Positions 23,604-32,029 of a DNA stretch of 45,664 nucleotides are shown here, piece after piece (within the stretch, counting starts at the first letter, position 1; each line of letters opens with the position of its first letter). This DNA is from an uncultured Pelagibacteraceae bacterium (lineage in GTDB: Bacteria > Pseudomonadota > Alphaproteobacteria > Pelagibacterales > Pelagibacteraceae), in NCBI GenBank assembly GCA_902635845.1, contig CACPPK010000008.1, positions 1-45,664 on the forward strand, in the 5' to 3' direction. Position numbers and translations under genes: made by a program. The notes beneath the pieces are model-generated. The model did no database searches. It was not told the origin of the DNA and saw only the letters and a program-made list of their open reading frames with translations.

Positions 23604-24656
23604 TTAAGAAACAGTTTTATTTCCCACAATTTCTGTGAAATTTTTGACACCATCTCTTATCAGTAATTCTTTTAGGTCTTTTTTAATCATCCCAGCAATA
23701 TTGGGTCCTTGGAATACCATGCCAGTATAAAGTTGAACATAATCTGCTCCCAATAAAAACTTTTCATAAGCTGATTTACCAGAATCAACACCACCTACTC
23801 CAATTATTTTAATTTTACCTTTAATTAAATTGTAAAATTTACTTATTAAAAAATTGGATTTTTTTTCAATAGGTTTTCCAGATAAACCACCTTTTTGATG
23901 TCTCTGTATATTTTGAAGTGTTTCTCTAGAAGCTTCGGATGTATTTGAAATTATTATTGCACTTATATCATTTTCTAAAAGTATTTCTGAAATTAAGTCA
24001 ATTTGATTTTCGTTAATGTCTGGTGAAATTTTTACAGCCACAGGAATTTCAGTTTTTAATTGTTTTTTTTTCTCTGAGATAGATGTTAATAAATCTTTTA
24101 ATTTATTCTCATTATGAAAGTTTCTTAGATTTTCAGTATTTGGCGAAGAAATATTGATTGTAATATAATCTGCAACTTCAGAAAATTTTTCTAATCCAAT
24201 TAAATAATCATTTAATCTATCATTAGAATTTTTGTTCGGTCCTACATTTACACCTAGTACACCTAGTTTTTTATTAGATTTTATTCTATTTAATATTATA
24301 TCTGATCCTTGATTGTTAAAACCTAGCCTATTAATTAATGCTTGATCTTCTACCAATCTAAATACTCTTGGTTTTTCATTTCCATATTGTTTTAATGGTG
24401 TAACCGTACCTACTTCAACAAATCCAAAACCCAACTTAAATAAAGGATTGTATACCTCAGCATTTTTATCAAAACCTGCTGCAATACCTATGGGGTTATC
24501 AAGATTTTGATTAAATAATTTTGTTTTTAAAATAGGATCATTTTTGTTTTCATCAAATATATTTGAAACTAGATTGAGTTTGAGTGATTGAATTGCTAAA
24601 AAATGTGCTCTTTCAGGATCTATTTTAAATATTAAAGATCTTAAGTTTGAATACAT
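23604..24656 (-). CDS. pyrD: Dihydroorotate dehydrogenase (quinone), class 2
   Basis: PyrD oxidises dihydroorotate to orotate in pyrimidine synthesis and passes electrons to quinone at the inner membrane. The 350 residues start with a short membrane-associating helix region ([20 protein letters not shown]). The FMN-binding core follows, with [36 protein letters not shown], and the active-site serine in [13 protein letters not shown]. Class 2 is indicated by the N-terminal extension and the serine base. Its ATG shares one base with the lysS stop. Confidence 0.95.
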   Translation of the reverse strand: MYSNLRSLIFKIDPERAHFLAIQSLKLNLVSNIFDENKNDPILKTKLFNQNLDNPIGIAAGFDKNAEVYNPLFKLGFGFVEVGTVTPLKQYGNEKPRVFRLVEDQALINRLGFNNQGSDIILNRIKSNKKLGVLGVNVGPNKNSNDRLNDYLIGLEKFSEVADYITINISSPNTENLRNFHNENKLKDLLTSISEKKKQLKTEIPVAVKISPDINENQIDLISEILLENDISAIIISNTSEASRETLQNIQRHQKGGLSGKPIEKKSNFLISKFYNLIKGKIKIIGVGGVDSGKSAYEKFLLGADYVQLYTGMVFQGPNIAGMIKKDLKELLIRDGVKNFTEIVGNKTVS

Positions 24657-26218
24657 TATTTCAATTTACTAATTATCAATTCTTTTGTTTCGTTAACACC
24701 AAAAAAACTTATAAAAAAACCCATTCTAGGTCCATTTTCATCTCCAAACACCACTTCATAAATTAACTTAAACCAATCTCTTAAGTTTTCGGCATACCCA
24801 TTCTCTTTACCTGTTGAATATATTAATGTTTGTATATCCTCAGGAGACATCTGATCATTACATTGTTCTAAAGTTTTAACTAAAGCTTGTAGAGCTAATT
24901 TTTCATTTTTAGATGGTTTTTTATATTTTTTTTGAGCCTTAATAACATCATTAAAATACTTGATTGCATAACCAACTAGTCCATCAAAAATCGGAAAGTT
25001 TTTTTCATGAATGTTAGATTTATATTTTTTAACAAACTTCCATAATAAATCTTTGTTATCAGCATTGCTTGTTTCAACTAAATTCAACAACATAGAAAAA
25101 GACATGATCATTTCTTCTTTTGGAATGTGTCCATTATGAACATGCCAAATAGGATTCATTACTAATTGTTGTTCAGTTTGTTTTTTTGATTTTTCAATAT
25201 TATCAAGGTACTCATCTACAGCTTTTGGCACTATTTCTTTATAAAGTTTTTTTGCTCTTTTTGGATTTTGATACATATATAAAGATAAGCTTTCAGGTGA
25301 GGCATATTTTAACCACTGGTCGATAGTAATACCGTTTCCTTTTGATTTTGAAATTTTTTCACCCTTTTCATCAAGAAATAATTCATAAGCAAATCCAGAT
25401 GGATTTTTTTTACCGATTAAATTTATAATTTTAGTTGATAAAATTGCACTCTCAATAAGGTCTTTTCCATACATTTCAAAATCTATATCTAGAGAGTACC
25501 ATCTCATTGCCCAATCAACTTTCCATTGTAATTTACAATTTCCATCCAAAATACTAGATTCTAATTTTTTACCCTTATTATCAAAAATTATTTTAAAATT
25601 TTTCTTATCAATTTCTATAACTGGAATTTCGAGAACATGACCTGTATCTGGGCAAATAGGTAAAAAAGGGCAGTAAGTTTGTTGACGTTCTTTACCTAAA
25701 GTTGGAAGTATAATGTTCATTATACCATCATAATTTTCTAAAATAATTTTTAAAGTTGGGTTGAAAAAACCACCTTTGTATAAAAATGTTGAGCTTTTAA
25801 AACTGTATTTAAAATTAAAACTATTTAAAAAATCTTTTAACATTTCATTATTATGTTCTCCAAAACTTGCAAATTTTTCAAATGGATCTGGAACTTGTGT
25901 TAATGGTTTATGTAGATTTTTATTTAGTAATTCCTTATTAGGAATATTATCAGGAACTTTTCTTAGACCATCCATATCATCAGAAAAAGTAATTATCTCT
26001 GTTGGTAGATCTGTAAGTTGCTTTAAAGCATTAACCATCATTGAAGTCCTTGCAACTTCACCAAATGTTCCAATATGAGGAAGGCCACTTGGACCATATC
26101 CTGTTTGAAGAGTAATTTTACCTTTTTTATCAATAAATGATTTTCTCTCACGAAGCATTTTTTTTGCTTCAACGAAAGGCCAAGCACTTGTTTTTTCTAA
26201 AATTTCTTTTTTAATCAC
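24656..26218 (-). CDS. lysS: Class I lysyl-tRNA synthetase
   Basis: This 520-residue enzyme is the class I (archaeal-type) LysRS, not the usual bacterial class II form. It has a Rossmann nucleotide-binding fold with the HIGH-type motif SGLPHIGTFGE near residue 43 and the KMSKS-type motif KISKSKGNG near residue 290. It charges tRNA-Lys. Class I LysRS is normal in alphaproteobacteria, so this supports the taxonomic assignment. The start is GTG at 26218. It is the first gene of the lysS-pyrD pair and is divergent from trkH across 90 bases in which I see no clear structured element. Confidence 0.95.
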   Translation of the reverse strand: MIKKEILEKTSAWPFVEAKKMLRERKSFIDKKGKITLQTGYGPSGLPHIGTFGEVARTSMMVNALKQLTDLPTEIITFSDDMDGLRKVPDNIPNKELLNKNLHKPLTQVPDPFEKFASFGEHNNEMLKDFLNSFNFKYSFKSSTFLYKGGFFNPTLKIILENYDGIMNIILPTLGKERQQTYCPFLPICPDTGHVLEIPVIEIDKKNFKIIFDNKGKKLESSILDGNCKLQWKVDWAMRWYSLDIDFEMYGKDLIESAILSTKIINLIGKKNPSGFAYELFLDEKGEKISKSKGNGITIDQWLKYASPESLSLYMYQNPKRAKKLYKEIVPKAVDEYLDNIEKSKKQTEQQLVMNPIWHVHNGHIPKEEMIMSFSMLLNLVETSNADNKDLLWKFVKKYKSNIHEKNFPIFDGLVGYAIKYFNDVIKAQKKYKKPSKNEKLALQALVKTLEQCNDQMSPEDIQTLIYSTGKENGYAENLRDWFKLIYEVVFGDENGPRMGFFISFFGVNETKELIISKLK

Positions 26219-26308
26219 GATATATCTTTTATAAAAATCTTAAATTGGCGATTTTATTAATTCTTATAGAGTTGAAATTTATTTACCATAAAATAATGTT
26301 CTTTCAAA

Positions 26309-27748
26309 ATGTCTAATTATAAAACTGTTTTTTTTACACTAGGAATTTTGCAAATAATTTTAGGGATCTCAATGTTCATCCCTATAATTGCTCAATTTAT
26401 TTATTCTGAAATAGATTCATCATTTTTTGGTGCATCTATAGTTACTATAATTTTTGGATCATTATTTTTTCTCTCAAATCTAGATCACAATAAGAAATTA
26501 AATTTACAACAAGCATTTTTATTAACTGCTTTGTCTTGGTTAAGTATTGCTATTTTTGGTTCTTTACCATTTATATTTTCGACTATGCAGCTATCAATTA
26601 CTGATGCTTTTTTTGAGAGTATGTCTGGTATTACAACAACTGGATCTACAATCATTTCTGACTTAGAGAATACGCCAAAAGGCATTCTATTATGGAGAGC
26701 AATACTTCAGTGGTTAGGTGGTATTGGTATAATTGTAATGGCAATTACTCTTATGCCTATAATGAATGTTGGTGGTATGCAATTATTTAAAATTTCTAGC
26801 AACGACTCATCTGAAAAAATTCTCCCTAAATCAAAAGAAATAGCTTTAAGACTTATTTATATTTATTCAGGCCTAACTGCTCTTTGTGCATTATCATATT
26901 GGGTATTTGGAATGGGAAAATTTGATAGTTTAACTCATTCTATGACTACCATAGCTACAGGTGGATTTTCTAATTATAATCAATCTATCGGATATTTTAA
27001 CAGTGTTCCTATAGAAATATCATCGATGATTTTTATAATTTTAGGAAGTATTCCATTTATTGCATATATTAAATTTATTAATGGTAATAAAAAAATATTT
27101 TTAAACGATATTCAAATCAGAACATTTATTAAAATAATAATTATAAGCATTATTATATTATCAATTTATTTATTATTTAATAATAACGGAAACTTTAGTT
27201 TAAGATCTATTTTTTTTAATACAATTTCAATATTGACTGGAACAGGTTATGTAAATGCTAAATTTGATGGTTGGGGAAGTTTTCCTATAACAATATTTCT
27301 TGCATTAATGTTTATCGGGGGCTGTGCTGGATCAACTACTTGTGGAGTCAAAATTTTTAGAATTCAAATTCTATATTTATTTATATTAAATCAATTAAAA
27401 AAAATTATATATCCCAAGGGAATATTTGTAATTAAATACGATCAAGGATCTGTTGATGATAAATTTATTGCATCAATAATTTCATTTATTTATTTTTACT
27501 TTGTTATTTTTTTTATTTTAGCTGCATTATTATCATTAACTGGTCTTGATTTTATAACTGCTATCTCTGGAGCGGCAACATCAATATCAAATGTTGGTCC
27601 TGGTTTAGGTCCTATAATTGGACCTAATGGAGATTTTTCATCTTTGCCCGATATTTCTAAATGGATTTTAACTGTAGGTATGATTTTAGGTAGACTTGAG
27701 TTGTTTGCAATATTAGTATTGTTCTTACCATCTTTTTGGAGAAATTAA
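26309..27748 (+). CDS. trkH: Trk-type potassium uptake protein TrkH
   Basis: The 479 residues comprise four M1-P-M2 repeats of a potassium-channel-like transporter. The four filter/pore segments can be seen: MSGITTTGSTI, TIATGGFSNYN, LTGTGYVNAKF and SISNVGPGLGP. The glycine filter positions are retained. TrkH moves potassium across the inner membrane and normally needs the cytoplasmic regulator TrkA, which is not in this window. Downstream ampG-like gene starts two bases after the stop. Confidence 0.93.
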   Translation: MSNYKTVFFTLGILQIILGISMFIPIIAQFIYSEIDSSFFGASIVTIIFGSLFFLSNLDHNKKLNLQQAFLLTALSWLSIAIFGSLPFIFSTMQLSITDAFFESMSGITTTGSTIISDLENTPKGILLWRAILQWLGGIGIIVMAITLMPIMNVGGMQLFKISSNDSSEKILPKSKEIALRLIYIYSGLTALCALSYWVFGMGKFDSLTHSMTTIATGGFSNYNQSIGYFNSVPIEISSMIFIILGSIPFIAYIKFINGNKKIFLNDIQIRTFIKIIIISIIILSIYLLFNNNGNFSLRSIFFNTISILTGTGYVNAKFDGWGSFPITIFLALMFIGGCAGSTTCGVKIFRIQILYLFILNQLKKIIYPKGIFVIKYDQGSVDDKFIASIISFIYFYFVIFFILAALLSLTGLDFITAISGAATSISNVGPGLGPIIGPNGDFSSLPDISKWILTVGMILGRLELFAILVLFLPSFWRN

Positions 27749-27750
27749 TT

Positions 27751-29127
27751 ATGTCTGAAACAAAGAAACAAACATGGCTTAATTCTCTTACAGTTTATAA
27801 AGATGTTCGAATGGTAAGAATTCTTTTATTAGGTGCAATAAGTGGATTTCCATGGGTATTAATTGCAAGCAGCTTAAGTCTTTGGCTTAAAGAAGAAGGT
27901 CTTAGTAGATCAACAATTGGATGGGCAGGTTTAATTTTTGGGGTATATGCTTTCAATTATTTGTGGGCTCCCATTATAGATAGAATTCAAATTCCAATAC
28001 TAACAAAAAAATTAGGTCATAGAAGAGGATGGATAGTTTTGATGCAATTAATTATTTTGTTAAGTCTTGTTGTTTGGAGTGTGATTAATCCAACTGAAAA
28101 TTTGGCTTTATTAATTACTGTAGGTTTAATTATTGCTATTGCGTCAGCAACCCAAGATATAACTGTAGATGCATTAAGAATTGAACAGATAAACGAAAAT
28201 GAGGGAAAATCAATGGCTGCAGGTGCAGCTATGGCTGTTGTTGGTTGGTGGACAGGTTATAAATTAGGTGGAGTTGTTGCTTTATTCACAGCAGAATTTT
28301 TTGAAAACCTAGGGGTGGCTGACTACTGGCAAGCTACTTTTTTAATTTTAGGTATTTTAATAATTTTAATGAATATTGGATTAATGTTTGTTCATGAACC
28401 TATAGAGACAAACAGACAAGCAAAACAGAGAGAAACAGACAAATTAATTGAAGGAAAACTTGGATCTAGCAATATTATTACAAACTTTATCGCATATATT
28501 ACAGGAACTATAGGTGGACCTATTATTAGTTTTTTTAGAAAAAATGGTTTTGCCATTGCAGCTGGAATTTTAGGATTTGTTTTCTTGTTTAAGATAGGTG
28601 AGGCATTTATGGGAAGAATGTCTATTGTTTTTTATAAAGAAATTGGTTTCTCCAAAGGTCAAATTGCAATTTATTCAAAAGGACTTGGCTGGATAACAAC
28701 AGTTGTATTTACTTTGTTGGGTGGAGTAATGGCCATGAGAGCTGGAACAATTAAAACTATGTTCTTTGCTGGTGGGTTAATGGCTATAACCAATCTTTTA
28801 TTTGCAATTTTAGCATGGACCGGAAAATCAGAAATTTTATTTGCAATTGCGGTTATAGCTGATGATATCACAGCAGCTTTTGCAACTGTAGCATTTGTTG
28901 CATTTATATCATTACTAGTTGATAGAACTTATACAGCCACACAATATGCATTGCTTGCTTCAATTGGTACTGCTGGTCGTACTACTTTAGCTTCATCCTC
29001 TGGAGCTCTAGTAGACTGGTTAAACGGAGATTGGGGAACATTTTTTGTTTTAACGACTATAATGGTGATACCATCATTAATTTGTTTGTGGTTAATTAAA
29101 AACAAAATTAAAATTGGTGCAAAATAA
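27751..29127 (+). CDS. ampG: AmpG-like muropeptide permease (MFS)
   Basis: About 12 membrane helices in 459 residues. LLGAISGFPWVLIASSLSLWL and GWAGLIFGVYAFNYLWAPIIDR are typical of AmpG helix 1-2. They are followed by GHRRGWIVLMQ, and ASATQDITVDALRIEQ in the central region. AmpG imports GlcNAc-anhydroMurNAc peptides from the periplasm using the proton gradient for wall recycling. The ATG at 27751 lies two bases after trkH; a longer in-frame form from 27736 would overlap trkH and is less likely. The following NlpC/P60 gene overlaps its end by 14 bases, strengthening the recycling interpretation. Confidence 0.87.
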   Translation: MSETKKQTWLNSLTVYKDVRMVRILLLGAISGFPWVLIASSLSLWLKEEGLSRSTIGWAGLIFGVYAFNYLWAPIIDRIQIPILTKKLGHRRGWIVLMQLIILLSLVVWSVINPTENLALLITVGLIIAIASATQDITVDALRIEQINENEGKSMAAGAAMAVVGWWTGYKLGGVVALFTAEFFENLGVADYWQATFLILGILIILMNIGLMFVHEPIETNRQAKQRETDKLIEGKLGSSNIITNFIAYITGTIGGPIISFFRKNGFAIAAGILGFVFLFKIGEAFMGRMSIVFYKEIGFSKGQIAIYSKGLGWITTVVFTLLGGVMAMRAGTIKTMFFAGGLMAITNLLFAILAWTGKSEILFAIAVIADDITAAFATVAFVAFISLLVDRTYTATQYALLASIGTAGRTTLASSSGALVDWLNGDWGTFFVLTTIMVIPSLICLWLIKNKIKIGAK

Positions 29128-29863
29128 TTTTTATTTCATAGGTAATTTTTCGAATATTTACAAAAATCCTTCGAAAAGATCTGAGGTAACTTCACAAATT
29201 ATACATGGTGAAAAATTCAAAATATTAGCAAAAAATAAAAATTGGATAAAAATTAAAACTTTATTTGATAATTATAAGGGGTTTATAAAAAATTCAAAAT
29301 ATATAGAAAAATTTAGCCCCAATTATAAAGTCAGTTCACTAAAAGCAAAGATTTATAAAAAACCTGGAATTGGAACTAGCAGTTGGCTTCCATTTGCATC
29401 CAAATTATCTGTGTTTGAGCAAAATAAGAATTACGTAAAAATTGAAAAAAATAAATGGATTAAAAAAACAAATATTAAAAAAATAAACCATAAAGAAAAT
29501 AATTTTACAAAAATATTTAAAAAATATCTCAACGTAAAATATGTTTGGGGTGGAAAAACATTTAAAGGTATTGATTGTTCAGCCTTATTGCAAATATTTT
29601 ATTTTTATAATAATTCGTTTTATCCAAGAGATACAAAAGATCAGATCAAATATACAAAAAAGAATTCAAAGAAAAGACTATTTAAAAAAGGAGATATTAT
29701 TTTTTGGAAAGGTCATGTTGCTATGTGTTTAAATTCTAAACAACTAATTCATGCTTATGGTCCAGAAAGAAAAGTAATTATTATGCCAATTATAGAAACA
29801 ATTAATAGAATTGAAAAAACTGCCAAGCTAAAGGTAAAAAAAGTATCTAAAATAAAATATTAA
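29114..29863 (+). CDS. SH3-domain NlpC/P60 peptidase (probably cytoplasmic)
   Basis: The 249-residue protein has two SH3-like segments (about residues 3-65 and 72-125). A C-terminal NlpC/P60 papain-like domain follows: YVWGGKTFKGIDCSALLQ with the catalytic cysteine, GDIIFWKGHVAMCL with the histidine, and LIHAYGPE as the third residue region. These enzymes cut gamma-D-glutamyl-meso-diaminopimelate or similar links in muropeptides. No signal peptide or lipobox is present, so it likely acts in the cytoplasm on peptides brought in by AmpG. The start is GTG at 29114, overlapping ampG by 14 bases. Its TTAA stop is shared with tyrA. Confidence 0.85.
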   Translation: MVQNNFYFIGNFSNIYKNPSKRSEVTSQIIHGEKFKILAKNKNWIKIKTLFDNYKGFIKNSKYIEKFSPNYKVSSLKAKIYKKPGIGTSSWLPFASKLSVFEQNKNYVKIEKNKWIKKTNIKKINHKENNFTKIFKKYLNVKYVWGGKTFKGIDCSALLQIFYFYNNSFYPRDTKDQIKYTKKNSKKRLFKKGDIIFWKGHVAMCLNSKQLIHAYGPERKVIIMPIIETINRIEKTAKLKVKKVSKIKY

Positions 29864-30756
29864 TTTCTTCCAAAGTCAGGTTTATCAATATCTTGTTTCA
29901 ATTTGATGATTTTTGACCTTACTTTTTTAGTCTGAATAAGTTTCTTTACAATAGACTTATTATTTTTTGAATTAATATCTTTTTTAAATTGATTTAAATT
30001 TTTAATAAACAAATCAATCGCTTTTGAAATATTATTTTTATTGTTAAAAAAAATATCTCTCCACATGATTTCATTTGATGCTGCAATCCTAGAAAAATCT
30101 CGTAATCCACCAGCGCTATATTTGATTAGTTCATAATTTTGTTTTTTCTCAAAATCTTGTGCAGATTTCACCAGATTATATGCAATTAAGTGTGGTAAAT
30201 GACTAGTAATAGAAAAAATTTTGTCATGTTTTTCAGCGCTCATAACAACTACTTTTGCTCCAATTTTTTTCCAAAACTTAGTTAGAATATTTATATTATT
30301 TTTTTTAATATTTTTTTCTTTAATTATTATGCACCATCTATCAGTAAACATATTTTCTTTACCATGCTCTGGTCCACTGACCTCTGACCCAGCTATTGGG
30401 TGACTTTGAATCCAATGAATACCTTTCTTTAAAAATTTATTTATAATTTTAGAAGTTTCAATTTTCGAAGAACCAATATCTGTAATCAATGTTTTCGATG
30501 TTATAAATTTATTAATTTTTAAAATAATATTTTTGTATTCACTCATTGGTGTACAAAAGATGATGAAATCAGAATTACATGCACCTTCTTTTAATGATTT
30601 AACAATTGTTCCAGGTAATTTTAATCTTTTTATCTTAGCAATATTTGATTTTGATTTTTCATAAATAAATATTTTTTTTGCTATTTTTTTTTTGCTAATA
30701 CGCCTTAATAAAGATGAACCTAATAATCCACAGCCAATAATTAAAATATTTTTCAT
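29860..30756 (-). CDS. tyrA: Prephenate (or cyclohexadienyl) dehydrogenase
   Basis: TyrA makes 4-hydroxyphenylpyruvate (or tyrosine from arogenate) for tyrosine synthesis. A Rossmann NAD(P) motif, IIGCGLLGSSLLRR, opens the 298-residue protein. The substrate-site stretch HPIAGSEVSGPEHG and the helical C-terminal dimerisation half (SHLPHLIAYNLVKSA; YSAGGLRDFSRIAAS) follow. There is no fused chorismate mutase or ACT domain. The start overlaps the hisC stop by four bases (ATGA). Cofactor and substrate preference cannot be told from sequence. Confidence 0.93.
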   Translation of the reverse strand: MKNILIIGCGLLGSSLLRRISKKKIAKKIFIYEKSKSNIAKIKRLKLPGTIVKSLKEGACNSDFIIFCTPMSEYKNIILKINKFITSKTLITDIGSSKIETSKIINKFLKKGIHWIQSHPIAGSEVSGPEHGKENMFTDRWCIIIKEKNIKKNNINILTKFWKKIGAKVVVMSAEKHDKIFSITSHLPHLIAYNLVKSAQDFEKKQNYELIKYSAGGLRDFSRIAASNEIMWRDIFFNNKNNISKAIDLFIKNLNQFKKDINSKNNKSIVKKLIQTKKVRSKIIKLKQDIDKPDFGRN

Positions 30757-31838
30757 TTTTTCAATACTTGCTTAATAGCACTCATAAATTTTAAGTTTTC
30801 TTTTTTAGATCCAATAGTTAACCTTAATTTATTCTTTATATGATAACCATCTTCTGTTGATCTTAAAATAATTCCCTCATTTTTAAGTTTTTCATACAGA
30901 AATTTTGCTGAATATCTGCATTTTTCAAAATTAAGTAACAAAAAATTTGCTGAAACTGAATTTGAAAAAATATTATATGTCTCAAGAAATTTCTTAATTT
31001 TTTCAGAATATAATAAATTATGTCTAATCGATTTATTTATGAAAGCTTTATCCTTCAGTGACTCGGTGGCAGCTAATTGAGCAATACCATTTACATTAAA
31101 TGGTGGTTTTATAACATTTAGCGCATCAACTATTTTTTTTGATCCATATCCCCAACCTACTCTCAGAGAAGCTAATCCAAACATTTTTGAAAAAGTTCTA
31201 AGGATGAAAACATTGTCTTTATTTTTAAACAAATCTAACCCAGATGAATAATCTTTGTTTTTCATATATTCTGCATAGGCATCATCTATAACTAGTAAAA
31301 TTTTTTTATTTAATTTTTTTCTTAATTCTAAAACTTCTTTTTTCGTTAAGTAAGTTCCTGTAGGATTGTTTGGGTTAGCTATAAACACAATTTTAGTTTT
31401 TTTTGTAATTTTTTTTAAAATTCCATTTACCGAAACTTTAAAATTAATTTCTTTTGCAAATACAACTTTTGCACCTACAATTTTTGAGTAAATTCTGTAC
31501 ATTAAAAAACTGTACTCTGGTACCACAACCTCATCTTTTGGGTTTAAAAACAACTGACAGAGCATTTGAATAACTTCATCTGAACCAGCTCCACAAATAA
31601 TTTTCTCAGAATTACATTTATAAGCTTTAGATATTGCTTTTCTTAAATTTTGAGATTTTCCATCTGGATATTTATCTAAATTCAGATTTTTATTTGATAT
31701 TATTTTCTTTGCTTTAGGGCTCATACCTAAAGCAGACTCATTTGCAGAAAGCTTAATTACGTTCTTAAGTTTCTTAACTTTTGATTTACCAGGCTTATAA
31801 GCCTCAATTTTAAATTTTTTGAAATTTGGAGTTATCAT
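30753..31838 (-). CDS. hisC: Histidinol-phosphate aminotransferase family (HisC-like)
   Basis: This is a 361-residue class I/II PLP aminotransferase. Visible are KLSANESALGMSPKA, the pyridoxal-site stretch IANPNNPTGTYL, DDAYAEYM, and the PLP lysine in RTFSKMFGLASLRVGWG. HisC-type enzymes transaminate imidazole-acetol phosphate in histidine synthesis, and many also accept aromatic substrates. The tight pairing with tyrA, rather than with other his genes, suggests aromatic amino acid transamination is part of its job here. It is divergent from metX. Confidence 0.9.
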   Translation of the reverse strand: MITPNFKKFKIEAYKPGKSKVKKLKNVIKLSANESALGMSPKAKKIISNKNLNLDKYPDGKSQNLRKAISKAYKCNSEKIICGAGSDEVIQMLCQLFLNPKDEVVVPEYSFLMYRIYSKIVGAKVVFAKEINFKVSVNGILKKITKKTKIVFIANPNNPTGTYLTKKEVLELRKKLNKKILLVIDDAYAEYMKNKDYSSGLDLFKNKDNVFILRTFSKMFGLASLRVGWGYGSKKIVDALNVIKPPFNVNGIAQLAATESLKDKAFINKSIRHNLLYSEKIKKFLETYNIFSNSVSANFLLLNFEKCRYSAKFLYEKLKNEGIILRSTEDGYHIKNKLRLTIGSKKENLKFMSAIKQVLKK

Positions 31839-31855
31839 TTTTTTTAATTTATGTG

Positions 31856-31897
31856 CTCTTTATAGATAAAATTACAAAATTTTATAGAGAATAAGAG
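31856..31897. repeat. Interrupted inverted repeat in the hisC-metX gap
   Basis: ATAAAATT and AATTTTAT (31866-31885) are perfect inverted repeats around ACAA. CTCTT (31856-31860) and AAGAG (31893-31897) form a second, outer pair. On the minus strand this would be a hairpin in the hisC leader; on the plus strand it lies just upstream of the metX promoter. It may be an operator or a leader hairpin. Confidence 0.35.
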
Positions 31898-31911
31898 GAT
31901 TTTTTAAAAAA

Positions 31912-31940
31912 TTGACATAATAAATAAGTTCTAGTAAAAA
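31912..31940 (+). promoter_or_regulatory. Promoter of metX
   Basis: A consensus TTGACA at 31912-31917 is followed after 17 bases by TAAAAA at 31935-31940. The predicted transcript start, about 31947, coincides with the first paired base of the SAM-II aptamer, which makes this promoter convincing. Confidence 0.65.
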
Positions 31941-31945
31941 AATTA

Positions 31946-31992
31946 TGCGCTGATTTAACTGAATTGCGAGCGCTTAAAAAAAACCGCTAAAA
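31946..31992 (+). ncRNA. SAM-II riboswitch (S-adenosylmethionine sensor)
   Basis: The sequence has the SAM-II (metA motif) layout. GCGCT at 31947-31951 pairs with AGCGC at 31969-31973. The loop begins with the conserved GATTTAAC (31952-31959) and ends in TTGCG. An A-rich linker follows, then CGCTAAAA at 31985-31992, whose CGC can pair with GCG at 31966-31968 to make the pseudoknot. This family is known upstream of methionine genes in alphaproteobacteria, where SAM binding lowers expression. The aptamer ends about 38 bases before the metX ATG. Immediately after it, A8C (31976-31984) could pair with GT8 (31995-32003), a stem incompatible with part of the aptamer. Confidence 0.88.
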
Positions 31993-32029
31993 TAGTTTTT
32001 TTTCTCACAATTCGAAACAGTCAAAAACT

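Noticed and set aside
23552..23653. Longer rpmB start inside pyrD
   Set aside because: The added residues are not L28-like and the promoter at 23564-23592 lies within that stretch. L28 clearly begins at 23551.
31839..32029. tRNA or other stable RNA in the largest gap
   Set aside because: No cloverleaf or T-loop sequence; the gap is explained by a dyad, a promoter and the SAM-II element.
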